Assembly (NCBI GenBank): GCA_030847615.1
Contig: JAUMIR010000003.1
Span: 334,495,756 to 334,559,755, forward strand
Origin: Gambelia wislizenii
Taxonomy: Eukaryota > Chordata > Lepidosauria > Squamata > Crotaphytidae
DNA: 64,000 nucleotides
Direction of reading: 5' to 3'
Shown here: positions 21,284-32,554 of the stretch, piece by piece
How the letters are laid out: each line of letters opens with the position of its first letter
How positions within the stretch are numbered: the first letter of the stretch is position 1
Notes under the pieces: generated by a model
Database searches by the model: none
The model's input: only the letters and a program-made list of their open reading frames with translations
Told to the model about the DNA's origin: nothing
Program-made: the position numbers and the translations under genes

Positions 21284-21891
21284 AGAGATTATCAGATGCG
21301 TGCCTAAAAATGTTATTATGGCACTATATTTTACAGTGTTTATGTTCTGGCACAGTGACACATGTTTTTGCATGCTACTTTGATAACAATAAAAAAATTG
21401 ACCCAAGAATCCAGCAATATAAGCACTCACGCTGCTTACTTCCACATTTATCCATGAACGAGATTTTGGTGCATCTTGCAAGAAGACACAAGCACATTAA
21501 AAATCCCCCAAACACCAAAATTAAAAAAGAAAACATTCATAAAAGTACAGATACACATTTAGAAACTTGCAAGTAAGATGGGGAGGTTCATAAAAAGGGT
21601 GTACAGTGCCTAGGTTTCCTATTTGCACCCAAAAGTGTTCTGGTGGGACCGCCCATTGATGCTGGAATCACACCAGCAGAACAGGGCACCTTTTCGCACA
21701 CATGAAAATCTAGAACAGAAACGCTATGGCAGATCAATTTCAACTTCTCCCTGACAATAAAAAAGAACTCCCTCATAATGGCAGCAGAACACTTGCAGAA
21801 TGCTGGGGCCCAACATCATCTGATAAGGAAACCCTTTTGCAATCTCGCGGCATCATTAAAAACACTGTTTTTGATGCATCTGACAATCTCC
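21284..21891 (-). mobile_element. MITE family B, TSD TAT
   Basis: A 608-bp element. Termini AGAGATTATCAGATG and CATCTGACAATCTCC are flanked by TAT at 21281-21283 and 21892-21894. It is the reverse orientation of 8867-9471 and 26055-26630, with shared blocks near 21600-21800 (GTTCTGGTGGGACCGCCCATTG, CACCAGCAGAACAGGGCACC). It inserted in the terminal octamer of a CR1. Confidence 0.82.
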
Positions 21892-21936
21892 TATAAAGAG
21901 CTATCCTGTACTGGATGAAAGGTTTCATGGTAGACC

Positions 21937-22081
21937 AAGGTTGGTAAATGCGTGGCTTGCAGCTTGCATGCAGCCCCTTAACCCCACTTTTTTGCCCCCT
22001 GGAGCCCCCCTGGAAACCTCCAAAGCTGCCTTAAAGTTCAGATTTTTTTCTGGGCCCACCCCAATGCAGTTGCCCACTCCT
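21937..22081. mobile_element. hAT-like MITE
   Basis: The left end AAGGTTGGTAAATGCGTGGC and the right end GCAGTTGCCCACTCCTG resemble the element at 16291-16615. The interior has a C-rich stretch and CCAAAGCTGCCTTAAAG. No clear 8-bp TSD. Confidence 0.5.
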
Positions 22082-23019
22082 GTTGTAAACAGACTACATA
22101 GGCTATGGTCTGACTCCGTATAAAACATATGTCTAGTCCTGCTACATTAAATAATTTTATGGTCTTTGGGGCTCTGCAGATTAGTAATAAAACACCTTTA
22201 AAAGGGCAGATGAGTATCTGCTAGCCATTTAAAAAAAAATGCTTTCTTATGCTCCAAAGCTTGCTTCACTGCCCTTATATGAATTTTCACATTTCAGGTA
22301 GATGAGAAATCTTCATTTCCATTATTCAAAGTAACCTGCCAAGATAATCTAATATATTCCAGATTGCCTTTCGATACAGAAATGATCACAACATCTTGGT
22401 TACTTTTTTAAAAAAAAAAAAGGAGGAGGAGGAGGAGGTGGCAACCCCCGCCCCAACACAACACAACCCCAGCCAGGCTAAATGTGCTGAAAAAAATGAG
22501 GCTGGAAAGAGAGGAGAGGGAGAGAGTTCCCTGGAGAATGGTCTTTTAAAAAATCTTTCATCCCAGATATTGCTTCTTCTATTCTACTTCTCTGATGGCT
22601 GGTCACTTAGAAATTTCATTTTCTATCACAGGAGATAGATTGAAAAATAGTTCCTTAATGGAAAATGAAAATCCTAAATGGCTCAGCTGCTGTACAAGTT
22701 GATGCTGAAAATAACTTGGCCAAGGCCAGGAGGGAAAATACCAAGAATAATGGGGCCAAGTTCAGTTTCTGAAAAAAGGGGTCAGCAGCAAAAGCAAAAT
22801 TACCTCCCTCTTTCAAACTCACTACTATTAAAGTTGCTAGCCCCAGTGGTTATGGTAACACCTCCCCAAGTATGAGTGCGTATATATCACTATCTTCGCC
22901 AGTGCTATTTTTTTAAAAGGGAAGACAGTTGTTTACAGGAGGCAGCAGGAAAAGATTCCTGAAAGTGGGAGCACATGCTACGAGCAACACACAAGAGTAC
23001 TGGGAATGGCTGCTCTATA
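22082..23019. other. unassigned sequence with A-rich and (AGG)n tracts
   Basis: About 940 bp. A run of A and then (GGA)n lies at about 22407-22438. No gene or family recognised. Confidence 0.4.
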
Positions 23020-23023
23020 AAGC

Positions 23024-23935
23024 TGTTACCTGCCCTGATACAACCCCACCCTTCCAATAATTCATCAATTAGTTATATTTCATAATTTGGCTTATTTATT
23101 GGCCTTCCACATGTTTGGTAGTGGGCCAGGGTTTCCCAAATGCAAGGACACATATGTGCTCAGAAAACCTAAGGAAGAGGCCATCCCAAATTCTTAAAAG
23201 ATGCACCTGGGTACTAATTATGCAGACCCCCCCCCCGGACTGGTAGTTAGGGTGGAAAGGTGCTAATTCTCCTGGATCTACTTGGAAGTGAGTCATTCAC
23301 TAATTCAGTCAAAGTGGCTGGACATTCTTTGTGCTGCAAAACTGGTTTTTCCTTTCCACCTCTCCTAGAACAATAGAAGGTTGCCTGATACCCATCAGTC
23401 TTAATATTTCAGCCATTAGCAATTGTTAACATAGCCAGAGCTTCCAGTGTCTAACTGTGTGAAACTCCATCTAATGTTGTATTCCACTCATGACACCCCT
23501 TCCAAGTATAAATATTATCCCAAAACACAGTCAAAGCTTTCTGCATTCTGTCACTCTGTCTGTCTGCTGTGCAACCCTTAGAGATCTGTCTGAGTAGCTT
23601 CTGCTACACAAATCTCTGTTTGTTGGAAAGGTATAGCATAGCCCATCATCCCAAACTCTCCTCTGCTATCCCAAGACTTCCTACTTTCTTCTATAGCCTT
23701 GTGTGAGTGCTCAAAGCCTGAGTATTGGTGTGAATGCTTCTGAGATTATTTTCCAATAAGAAACTATTTTATTTTATTTCCTGGTTGTGAGTCTCATCAA
23801 TTAGTACCAGAATACATAGGTCAAAATATCCCATAGTTACCTGGTCTCTCAATGCTGTATTGAGCTAATTAAAATTCCCCATATCAGTATCTGACATGAG
23901 TGAGGTTCCCACAAACCCCTGTAATCTGGGTAACA
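23024..23935 (+). mobile_element. Solo LTR, copy 2 (912 bp), TSD AAGC
   Basis: TGTTACCTGCCCTGA at the left and CTGGGTAACA at the right give 6-bp perfect inverted ends (TGTTAC/GTAACA). AAGC occurs at 23020-23023 and 23936-23939. It is the same family and orientation as 15107-16076. A TATA-like GTATAAATATTATCCC is near 23508 and an AATAA polyadenylation-like signal near 23755. Each copy has its own TSD, so these are two independent insertions, each reduced by LTR-LTR recombination. Confidence 0.9.
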
Positions 23936-24029
23936 AAGCTACTGGGAGCTACTGTATATAGAGTGCTCCCCAAATAGCCACCTATTGCTCTACAAGTGGC
24001 ACCTTCTTCCTGGTAGCTTCTTCTGGCTC

Positions 24030-24578
24030 TTACATTGAAGGATGTAATAAGACCACTTTATTCTGCTTTGGTCAGACCTCACCTGGAATACTGTTTCCAG
24101 TTCTGGGCAACACAATTCAAGAAGGATATTGACAAGCTGGAATGTGTCCAGAGGAGGGCGATCAACATGGTAGGAGGGTCTGGAAGCCATGCCGTATGAG
24201 GAGTGGCTTAGGGAGCTGGGTATGTTTAGTCTGGAGAAGAGAAGGTTAAGAGGTGATATGATAGCCATGTTCAAATATTTGAAGAGATGTCATATTGAGG
24301 ATGGAGCATGCTTGTTTTCTGCTGCTCCAGAGACTAGGACATGGAGCAATGGACTCAAACAGGAAAAGAGATTCCACCTAAGCATTAAAAAGAACTTCCT
24401 GACAGTAAGAGCTGTTCAAGAGTGGAATACCCTGCCTCAGAGTGTGGGGGAGTCTCCTTCTTTGGAGGTTTCAAACATAGGCTGGATGGCCATTTGTTGG
24501 GGGTGATTGTGTATTCCTGCATGGCAGGGGGTTGGACTGGATGACCCTCATGGTTTCTTCCAACTCTATTATTCTATG
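24030..24578 (+). mobile_element. CR1 LINE 3' end with ORF2 C-terminus
   Basis: Plus-strand CR1 of about 550 bp. The frame 24189-24506 encodes [19 protein letters not shown], then RGDMIAMFKYLKRCHIEDG and RKNFLTVRAVQEWNTLPQS-type sequence, the terminal part of CR1 ORF2. It ends with CAACTCTATTATTCTATGG, a decayed octamer tail. It is strongly 5'-truncated and the frame is broken at both sides. Confidence 0.9.
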
Positions 24579-24879
24579 GACTGATTCTGCCATCCAGACT
24601 GAGACACAGAGGAACAAGTATGAAGGGCTTCCTTTACATATGATCCTCCCTCAGGCAACAAGGTCTTCATCTTGATCTTTGGCATGTTCCTGTATTCTCA
24701 GTTTTCCTCTTGTCCTAATGTCTGGCCTGCTTCTCAGTCTTGGCTCCTAGTTTGTCTTTTGGTATCAACTTGGTGTACAGTCCTGGCAAGTGGCTAGTAT
24801 ACAGTAGTTGCTTTTGGTTCCAGATTCCTAGATCATACCAAACTTAAGGCCATGGCACAGCTCTGACAGTCTGGCTACT
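24579..24879. other. unassigned sequence between CR1 copies
   Basis: About 300 bp. No feature recognised. Confidence 0.35.
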
Positions 24880-26054
24880 TTCAGAGCAAGTGGAAGAACA
24901 AGGACTTGCAGGGCTATTGTGTAGAGAAGAAGGTGAAATGCCAACAGGGGACCTAGCTACTCAAGTCTCCAAGTGAATTCAAGTCTCCAAGGCTAGATAA
25001 ACTGCATCTAGGAGTAGTAAAGGAACCTGGAGATGTAATCTCAGAGCCACTGTCAATAATCTTTGAGAATTCTTGGAAAACAGGAGAGGTCACAGCAAAT
25101 TGGAGGAGGGCAAATGTTGTCCCCATCTTCAAAAAGAGAAAAAAAAAGAGAGAGAGAGAGAGAAGAAGAAGAAGAAGAAGAAGAAGATCCTAACAACTAC
25201 CGGTACTTACCAGTCTACTTGATATCAGTATCTGGAAAGGTTCTAGAATAGTTCATTAAACAGCCAGTCTGTGCACACATAGAAAGGAATGCTGTGATTG
25301 CCAAAAGCCAGCATGGGTTTCTCAAAAACAAGTCATAATAAACTAATCTTATCTCTCTCTTTTTAACAGAGTTACAAGCTTGGTAGATCAAGCGAAGTAG
25401 TATACCTGGAGTTCAGTGAAGTTTTTGACCAGATCCTCTGACAAGGTCTTGCAGGCAAGATGGTGACTTGTGAGCTAGACAGTATTACACTTAGGTGGAT
25501 CTGCAATTAGTTCATAGACCAAACCCAAAGTCTGCTCACTAATGATTGCCCTTCATCCTGGAGAGAAGTGACTAGTGGGGTACTTCAGGGTTCTGTCCTG
25601 GGCCTGGTTTTGTTTAACATCTTTATAAATGACTTAAATGATAGAATATAAGGCATTCTTATCAAAATGGCAGATGACACCAGGGAGAGGTAGCTAATTC
25701 TTCACAGGACATGATCAGAATTCAAAATGACCTTAATAGATTGGAGACCAGGACCAAAACTAATAAAATGAATTTCAACAGGGATAAACAAGGATGCTTT
25801 GGTAAGACCTCACCTTGAATACTGTGTGCAATTTTGGGCACAAATATTAAAAAGCTGGAATGTATCCAGAAAACAGCAACAAAGATTATTAAAGGTCTGG
25901 AAACTAAGCCCTATTAATAATGACTGAGGGTGCTGGGTATGTTTAGCGTGGAAAAGAGAAGACAGAGAGCTGATATGATAGCTACCTTTAAACAGCTGAA
26001 GGGATGTCATGTAGAAGATGGAGCCAGCATGTTTTCTATTTCTCCAGAGACTAG
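24880..26054 (+). mobile_element. CR1 LINE, left part, with internal deletion
   Basis: It runs from the post-endonuclease linker through RT. Recognisable DNA includes GCCAGCATGGGTTTCTC, AAAACAAGTCAT, GTATACCTGGAGTTCAG.GA (YLDFSKAF-equivalent), GGTTCTGTCCTGGGCCTGG (QGSVLGP) and AAAATGGCAGATGACACC (motif C FADDT, with F lost). Stops are frequent. Near 25788-25795 sequence jumps from just after the RT palm to the C-terminal region, an internal deletion of perhaps a few hundred bp. A (GA)n/(GAA)n expansion is at 25141-25187. A MITE interrupts it at 26055. Confidence 0.88.
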
Positions 26055-26630
26055 GGAGATTATCAGACACTCTAAACAGGGTGTTATCATGACGCCAGGA
26101 GATCGCTAAAGGTCTTCCCTTTCACATGATGTCATTCCCCTCTGTTAATGCTCCCATTCGGCTCTTGTTATGCCAGTGCTGCTTTTTATTGATGGGCTAA
26201 GCCATCAATGGATCCCACATTCCATTTTTGTCACAGAATGTCCTGCAAGTGAAAAGGTGCCCATTTCGCTGGTGCGATCCCGGTGTCAATGGGAGGTCTG
26301 TGTCAGAAAGCTTCCTGGTGATATCAGGACATCCAGGTAAGTGACACTCTTTTTTGTACCCTCCCCAGCTTACTTGTAAAGTTTTGAGTCTGTTTTTGTG
26401 CTTACTGACACTTTTTCTTTTTTTACTATTTTTTTTAATTTTTGAATTTCCCATGTTCTTGTCTTCTCGCGAGAACCAGCGGGATCCAAATTCCAGGAAG
26501 AAAATGGATTGAGCGGGAATAAGGTAGGACTGAAACTTTTTGTTCTTGTGCTGGGGCAGGGATGGGAGAGGGGTGAGAGAGGAGACTGTGGGACGGGAAC
26601 ACTTTTTTTTGTTCCCGTCTGATAATCTCC
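26055..26630 (+). mobile_element. MITE family B inside CR1, TSD TAG
   Basis: A 576-bp element with GGAGATTATCAGAC and GTCTGATAATCTCC ends, flanked by TAG at 26052-26054 and 26631-26633. Excising it restores a continuous CR1 reading (AGAGACTAG / AACACTAAGCAATGG). It is close to 8867-9471 over its whole length. A terminal hairpin GGGAACA(C)TTTTTT..TGTTCCC lies just inside the right end. No coding capacity. Confidence 0.93.
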
Positions 26631-26633
26631 TAG

Positions 26634-26868
26634 AACACTAAGCAATGGATTCAAATTAGAAGAAAAGAGATCCCACCTAAACATTAGTGTAAGTTCTGTT
26701 TGACAATGGAATAGACTGCCTTGGAGGGTGGTGGACTTTTCTTCTTAGGAGGCCGTTAAACAGAATTTGGATGGGCACCTTTTGGATTGCTTTGATTGTG
26801 TATTCCTGCACGGCTGGGGATTGGATTAGATGGTCCTTGCGGTCCCTTCCAACACAATGATTCTTCTG
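26634..26868 (+). mobile_element. CR1 LINE, right part (3' end)
   Basis: It continues the CR1 across the MITE: ATTCAAATTAGAAGAAAAGAG, CACCTAAACATTAG, then GTGTATTCCTGCACGGCTGG and TTCCAACACAATGATTCTT. The terminal octamers are decayed. Confidence 0.88.
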
Positions 26869-27001
26869 ATACAGACTTAAGGTATAGTGACCATGACACC
26901 ATAGTGGTGCCTGGTGTGGAGAGTTCCCAAGTCAGTGTTACAAGACAGCTTCTCCAAACATAGAAAGTCTCCAAGCTACACATCTTTTATACATGATGGC
27001 T

Positions 27002-27003
<2 letters not shown>

Positions 27004-27032
<29 letters not shown>
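27004..27032. repeat. (TA)n microsatellite at SINE tail
   Basis: About 14 TA units. It forms the 3' tail side of the minus-strand SINE that follows. Confidence 0.9.
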
Positions 27033-27285
27033 GTACCCCACTGTTCAGCCACAAGGCTATCAGAGCAGCTTACAAATTAAGCAATAGCAATTTGCACATC
27101 TGCACTGCATTAAGCAGTTTCCAATGTGTGTTAGCTAATTGCTCCCACAAGCTGGGTACTCATTTTACTGACCTACGAAAGGATGGAAGGCTGAGTGAAC
27201 CTTGGAGCCCTCTGGAATCGAACTTACAACATGGTGACTTGCAGTACTGGCATTTAACCACTGTGCCACCAGGGCTGCTTTAGTA
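27033..27285 (-). repeat. tRNA-derived SINE of a second family, minus strand
   Basis: On the minus strand the head is AGCCCTGGTGGCACAGTGG (A-box-like). A B-box-like GTTCGATTCCAG sits about 50 bp in. The body follows (CACTCAGCCTTCCATCCTTTC, AGTAAAATGAGTACCC) and then AAGCTGCTCTGATAGCC near the tail. From memory this is a common squamate tRNA-SINE, different from the BovB-tailed family. Confidence 0.82.
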
Positions 27286-27366
27286 CCTGCCTTTCTCACA
27301 GGCAACAACCGGACACTTTATATGTACCTGTTTTTGCCCCCAAACCACATTCGGGAACTTCTTCTA

Positions 27367-27505
27367 CTGGTCCACACCAGCCTTCCCCAAGCTGGTGCCT
27401 TCCAGATGTTTTGGATTATAACTCCCTTCATGCCTGACAATTGAATGTGTGGCATTTGATGGGTGGGAACTGTAGCCAAACATCTGGAGGGCACTAGTAA
27501 TGGTG
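27367..27505. mobile_element. hAT-like MITE ('CCAGATGTTTTGGA' type)
   Basis: ACCAGCCTTCCCCAAGCTGG at the left, CTTCCAGATGTTTTGG, then GGGAACTGTAGCCAAACATCTGGAGGGCACTAG at the right, arranged as inverted halves. It is the same type as the fragment at 59337. The TSD is not resolved. Confidence 0.6.
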
Positions 27506-27689
27506 TAATTATAAATCCTGAAGTGCAGTCCCTCACTATAGCCACATTAAAAATGCTGAAAGTGTCTGTTAGAGACGTCTCAAACTATAGGAAGGTCTGT
27601 TGATTCATAAATGCCTATGGCAGTATTTTGCATAATGTGCAATTTATTAGAATCAGCTGATAGCCGAAGAATAGTGAGCTGACAAAAAC
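27506..27689. other. unassigned spacer
   Basis: No feature recognised. Confidence 0.35.
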
Positions 27690-27835
27690 AATGTAGCGAT
27701 TAGCATGCTGCAGATTCCTAGGCTCACATCCCTGATCCGCCACTGAGTTCACGATGAGTCAGTCTCTGTCTGAGCCTAGCGTACATTACAAGGTTATGAT
27801 GATCCTCACTGAGTTCACTGGGTAGGATAGAAATA
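27690..27835 (+). repeat. Old tRNA-derived SINE remnant
   Basis: AATGTAGCGATTAGCATGCTGC resembles an A-box head, GGCTCACATCCCTGATCC a decayed B-box, and GAGTCAGTCTCTGTCTGAGCC with AAGGTTATGATGATCC the usual body. It is much more diverged than the other SINEs here. The assignment rests on layout more than on sequence identity. Confidence 0.45.
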
Positions 27836-27848
27836 TGAAGAACATTAA

Positions 27849-28072
27849 GGAGATTTTCAGACAATACTGTTATAGTGTTACTATTCCACTTTATTTGCTA
27901 TGGCTGCCTCCTCTTGAATCCTGGGATTTGCAGTTTAGGAAGGGGCATTTACAATTCTCAGCCAGAGAGCGCTTAGGCCTCACTAAACTACAAACGTCAG
28001 GATTCCACAGGAGGAAGCCAGAGCAGTTAAAGTGGAATAGTAACACTATAACAGTGTAGTTTGAAAATCTCC
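27849..28072. mobile_element. MITE, GGAGATTTTCAGAC with TTATAGTGTTAC inner arms
   Basis: Termini GGAGATTTTCAGAC and TTGAAAATCTCC, with inner arms CTGTTATAGTGTTAC, TATTCCACTTTA and exact counterparts on the right. The arms are about 45 bp with few mismatches. The centre (CTCTTGAATCCTGGGATTTG ... CAGGATTCCACAGGAGG) is a second inverted pair, typical of another squamate MITE type, so it looks like a hybrid. Flanking triplets TAA and TCT do not match. Confidence 0.75.
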
Positions 28073-29361
28073 TCTAACACCCACCATGTACTACACAGCC
28101 TGCCACTTATGACACCAGTGAAGACGATGTTTGATTTTTAGCAGATTAAAGCACAATTATGTTTCTTTATAACATACTGTAACTGAAGAACAGACACCTT
28201 CCTGGCCAGTTCATTCAGAGTTATGCCCTACCAGCAGCCAGTCATTAAAAAGCCTAAAGCATCTTAATTTTCCATTTAAGATCAAGAGACCCACCAAATA
28301 CTTTCTGGCATAACAGGGATAGCTCACATCAGTACTTTGCTGCTAAATCTGTTTCCCTACTCCAACTACTGTGAGGATTGCAGCTGATCTTAGAAGGAAT
28401 AAGGTAGCCTGAAGGGGTTGAGAGATGATATCCAAGTCGATGTCGTTAGACCATGTGAGCCCTGGACCACAACAAGACAGTGCACCAGATTGGGAAAATG
28501 TGACCTACATAATGCACTGGTTTGCATAATCTCAAGGACTTCCTGGTGCATAATTTATTGTCTGGAGCAAAGGTATGTTGATTGCAAAATCTGGAACAGT
28601 TTGATATGAGGCTGGAACTGGTACCTCTCTCATCTGGCTTCTTCTGGTACAAAGATAAGAAAAGCCAGGTGAAGTAGACATTTTGTTGGAATTGGGTCCT
28701 TTCAACTGTGCCATCTCCAAGCATAGATATGGAAAAATCAAGCAGAAGTGTTTACATTCGTGGAGGTTGCAGCTCCTGAAAAGTGTTATTTATATAATCA
28801 ATAAAAGTTATCCACTCTTCATAAAATGTTGTGTTTACTTTTTCCCCATTAACTTCACTGCAAGGACATGTATCTACAAACAAATAACACATTTATAATG
28901 GATTAATTATTTGTATGTACTGCACACCTGTCCCATAGTTTTATTGATTGCATTTTTTTACCTGTTGTTATTTTCCCATTTTTGTACTTCTTTCGATTAC
29001 AATTATTAATAAAAAGTTTTTTAAAAGATGAGTGTTTACATTTTTTTCTCCTCTAGCTTGACCTGCTTTGGGGTAGCACTGTATGGAAAGGGATAATTTG
29101 CTAGAATTTGCTACCTTTCCACAATCCCATGGTTCAGCTCTAGAAAAATCTCAGAGGGGTATATTTTGAAAAGAAAATGACTGTTTCTCATTGGTTGCCA
29201 AGACAGAGAAAAGCAGAAACTGAACAAACAGTTCCTATTGTTGATTATTTTTTTATTGGATTTTTTAGATACAAATACAAAGAAGCAGGGGGCAGAAAGA
29301 AAAAGAAGAGGGAAGAAGATGGAAGAAGGGAAAAGTGAGGGAGTACATAGAACATGAATAC
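28073..29361. other. unassigned sequence
   Basis: About 1.29 kb with no recognised repeat or exon. The right end supplies the LINE target duplication at 29362-29372. Confidence 0.4.
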
Positions 29362-29410
29362 AGACTATACATCTCTGGCTTCTCTTCGCAAATGAAGATT
29401 CAGGAAGGAC

Positions 29411-32400
29411 TCATCCTGTGCTTTCTGCAAGCGCGCTAATGACTAAAAAGGCCAATCCGAGATAGACAAGTCTGGTTGCAGAAAGCACAGCAGAAGGTTT
29501 CCTTGAGTGATGTTTCCGGGTTGTGATTTTTTCTGCGTTGTCATTTCTCTTCAAGACTTGTTCGGCGTGAGTTATCAAATAAGGCTGCAGCATTGTGGAT
29601 AGTGCGTCTCCATGCCTCCCGATGTGAGGCCAGGGCGGACCATTGTTGGTGATCAATTTGGCCAAGCCTGAGATGTTGTTTCAGGGAGTCCTTGTATTGC
29701 TTTTTTGGAGCGCCCCTCTTATGCTGACCCGTGGCGAGTTCACCGTAGAATACTATTTTGGGGAGGTGATGGTCCTCCATCCTAGAAACATGACCTGCCC
29801 AGCGCAGCTGTGTTCTCAATATCATGGCCTCAATGCTGGTGATCCCTGCTTGCTCAACGACAACAACATTTGTCACATAGTCAGTCCAGTGTATATTTAG
29901 GATTGTGCGTAAATAGCACTGATGGAAGCGTTCGAGGAGTCGTAAGTGGTGGCGATAGGTGACCCATGTTTTAGAGCCATAAAGGAGAATAACAGTACAA
30001 TGGCTCTATACACACTGATTTTTGTGTTTCGCCTCAGGTGTTTATTACTCCAGACTCTTTGGGAAAGTCTTCCAAATGCGCTATGTGCCTTTGCTAATCT
30101 GTGATCGATCTCTTTGTCAATCTTGGCATCTGAGGAGATGATGCTTCCCAGGTAGGTGAACTACTGAACGGACTTAAGCACAGAGCTGCCGATGGCAATG
30201 TGGGGATGGTGGTGTTCGTCCTGTGGTGCAGGCTGGTAAAGAACTTCCGTTTTCTTCAGGTTGACTTCCAGCCCAAACAGCTCTGCAGCTGTTGTGAAGC
30301 AGGATGTTAGGCGCTGCAGAGCTGCTTCTGTGTGGGCAACAAGGGCAGCATCATCAGCGAAGAGCAGCTCACAGGCTAGATAGTTTAGAGTCTTAGTGCG
30401 AGCCCTCAGACGGCTTAAGTTAAACAAGCTACCATTAGTATGGTAACGTATATAGATGTCGTCATCTTCTTCGAGCTCTTCCGTAGCCCTTTGGAGCATC
30501 ATGCTGAAGAAGATTGTGAATAAAGTTGGCCCAAGAACACAACCTTGCTTCACTCCATTAGTTATTAGAAAGTGCTCTGAAAGAGCATCGCCATATCTGA
30601 CTTGACCGCGCTGGCCGTCGTGTAGCAAGATAATCATTTTGAGGAATTTGGGGGGACATCCTAGTCTTTCCAGGATCTGCCACAGACCTTTCCTACTCAC
30701 GGTGTCAAAGGCTTTGCTCAGGTCGACAAATGTTACATAGAGACCCTTGTTCTGCTTTCTACATTTCTCTTGCAGTTGTCTAAGGGCAAATACCATATCT
30801 GTAGTACTCCTATTGGCTCTGAAGCCACATTGACTTTCAGGAAGAAGTTCTGCAAGGGCAGGAACTAATCTCTTCAGGAGTATCCTTGCAAGGATTTTTC
30901 CAGCAATAGAGAGCAGTGTTATGCCTCGATAGTTTGAACAATCAGATTTTGCTCCTTTTTTCTTGTTCAGGGTGATGATGACTGCATCTCGGAGATCTGA
31001 TGGCAGTTCACCCTTTTTCCAGCAATTCACAAGAAGTTCGTGGAATTTATCATGGAGTACATGACCTCCGTGTTTCCAAACTTCAGGTGGGATTACATCA
31101 ATCCCAGCTGCCTTGCCGTTTTTCATCTGCTGTATGGCCTTAAGGGTCTCTTCCAAAGTGGGAGCTACATCCAATTAATTTTTCATCGGTTTTTGTATCA
31201 TATGTTGGATAGCTGAGCCTTGGACTACTCAGTTGGCAATAAAATGACTTTGAAAATGTTCAACCCATCAATTCAGGATGGAGGCTTTATCAGTAATTAA
31301 TGTTTGACCATCTGTACTGTATAAGGAGCTTTGGACCTGGTAAGTAGGTCCAAACACTGCCTTAAGAGCTTCATAAAATCATCTAGAATCCCCCAGATCT
31401 GCACAGCATTGTGTCTTTTCTGCTATATTGATGCACCACTTGTTCTGCATGTCTTGGAGTTTTTGTTGAAGTTTACTACATGTGAGATGGAAAGCTGTTT
31501 TTCTTACATGGCAAGTTAGCTGGGCGAGGTATGCCTGGTGAGCAGTTCTCTTCTTTGCCAACAGCTCCTGGATCTCTTGGTTGTTTTTATCAAACCAGTC
31601 TTGATTTTTCTTGTGGGAGAACCCGAGGGATTCTTCCACAGACTGGAGGATACTGTTTTTGATATGTTGCCAAAGCACTGTAGGAGAAGGATCTATAGGA
31701 TGGTCTATAAGTTTTGTTTGCAGGTTTGCCTGGAAGTTGTCTCTCATGGTAGCTTGTTGAAGATTGTTGACTTGGAGTATCTTCTTTAACATGTCACCCC
31801 TCTTAGATTTGAACTTAAGATGAAGATTTAGTTTACATCTGACGAGGCGATGATCTGTTTGGCATTCTGCACTGGGCATCACTCGAGTATGGCGGACATC
31901 GTGAATGTTTCTCTGGCGGACTAGAACATAGTCAATGAGGTTCCAATGTTTGGATCGGGGATGCATCCAGGTTGTCTTCAAGCTGTCTTTCTGCTGAAAG
32001 ATAGTATTTGTAATAGTAAGCTGTTGTTCTGCACAGAACTCTAGCAAGAGGCGTCCATTATCATTGCAATTTCCAACACCATGCTTGCCTAAGACACCTT
32101 TCCAGCTTCGGAGTTCTTTCCTACTCTGTCATTGAAGTCACCAAGGATGATAATTTTATCTTCTACAGGGACTTTTTGTATGAGTTGGCGTAGGTCTGTG
32201 TAGAATTTGTCTTTCTCTACAGGGTCGGCTTGCATAGTTGGGGCATATATACTAAAGAGAACAACACGTGGGAGGTGTAAGGAAATAATGCGATCAGAGT
32301 GTCCTGTTGGCAAGGTTTCGAGTTCGGAAGCAATGGAGTTTTTAATCATGAAGCCTACTCCTGAAAGATGTTTTTTTGGTTTTGGGTTTGCCAGACCAGT

Positions 32401-32554
32401 AAAATGTGTAGCAGGCGCCGTGTTCTTTAAGGCTGCCTTCCTCATGGAGACGAACTTCACTAAGAGCAGCGATGTCAATATTATGTCGTGATAATTCATG
32501 GGCTATTAGAGCAGAATGACGCTCAGGCCATCCACTATCTTCAGAGTCTCGCAT
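29411..32554 (-). pseudogene. LINE ORF: APE endonuclease, reverse transcriptase, C-terminal finger
   Basis: Endonuclease: frames 32554-32342 (HELSRHNIDIAALSEVRLHE) and 32499-32089 (IYAPTMQADPVEKDKFY, LGDFNDRVGKN) and 32047-31379 (TTWMHPRSKHWNLIDYVLV, CQTDHRLVRCKLNL); D.N and DHR are APE-type active-site motifs. RT: frame 31174-30161 (NYRGITLLSIAGKILARILL, QCGFRANRSTTD, FVDLSKAFDTVSR, GVKQGCVLGPTLF, LLFADDAALVAH with the catalytic ADD). C-terminal: frame 29876-29541 (LRWAGHVSRMEDHHLPKIVF). At least two frame changes occur in the endonuclease, breaks lie between 31379 and 31174, a stop at about 30161, and stops in the finger region. It acted once in target-primed reverse transcription of its own RNA. 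Confidence 0.92.

Noticed and set aside
16077..23023. An endogenous provirus between the two LTRs at 15107 and 23024
   Set aside because: Each LTR has its own 4-bp duplication (GCAT, AAGC), the sequence between is CR1, hAT and MITE DNA, and there is no gag, pol or env.
31379..32554. A host 'craniofacial development protein 2' gene
   Set aside because: The similarity is to the LINE endonuclease that often carries this database label. It sits inside a LINE with target duplications and is broken by stops and frame changes.
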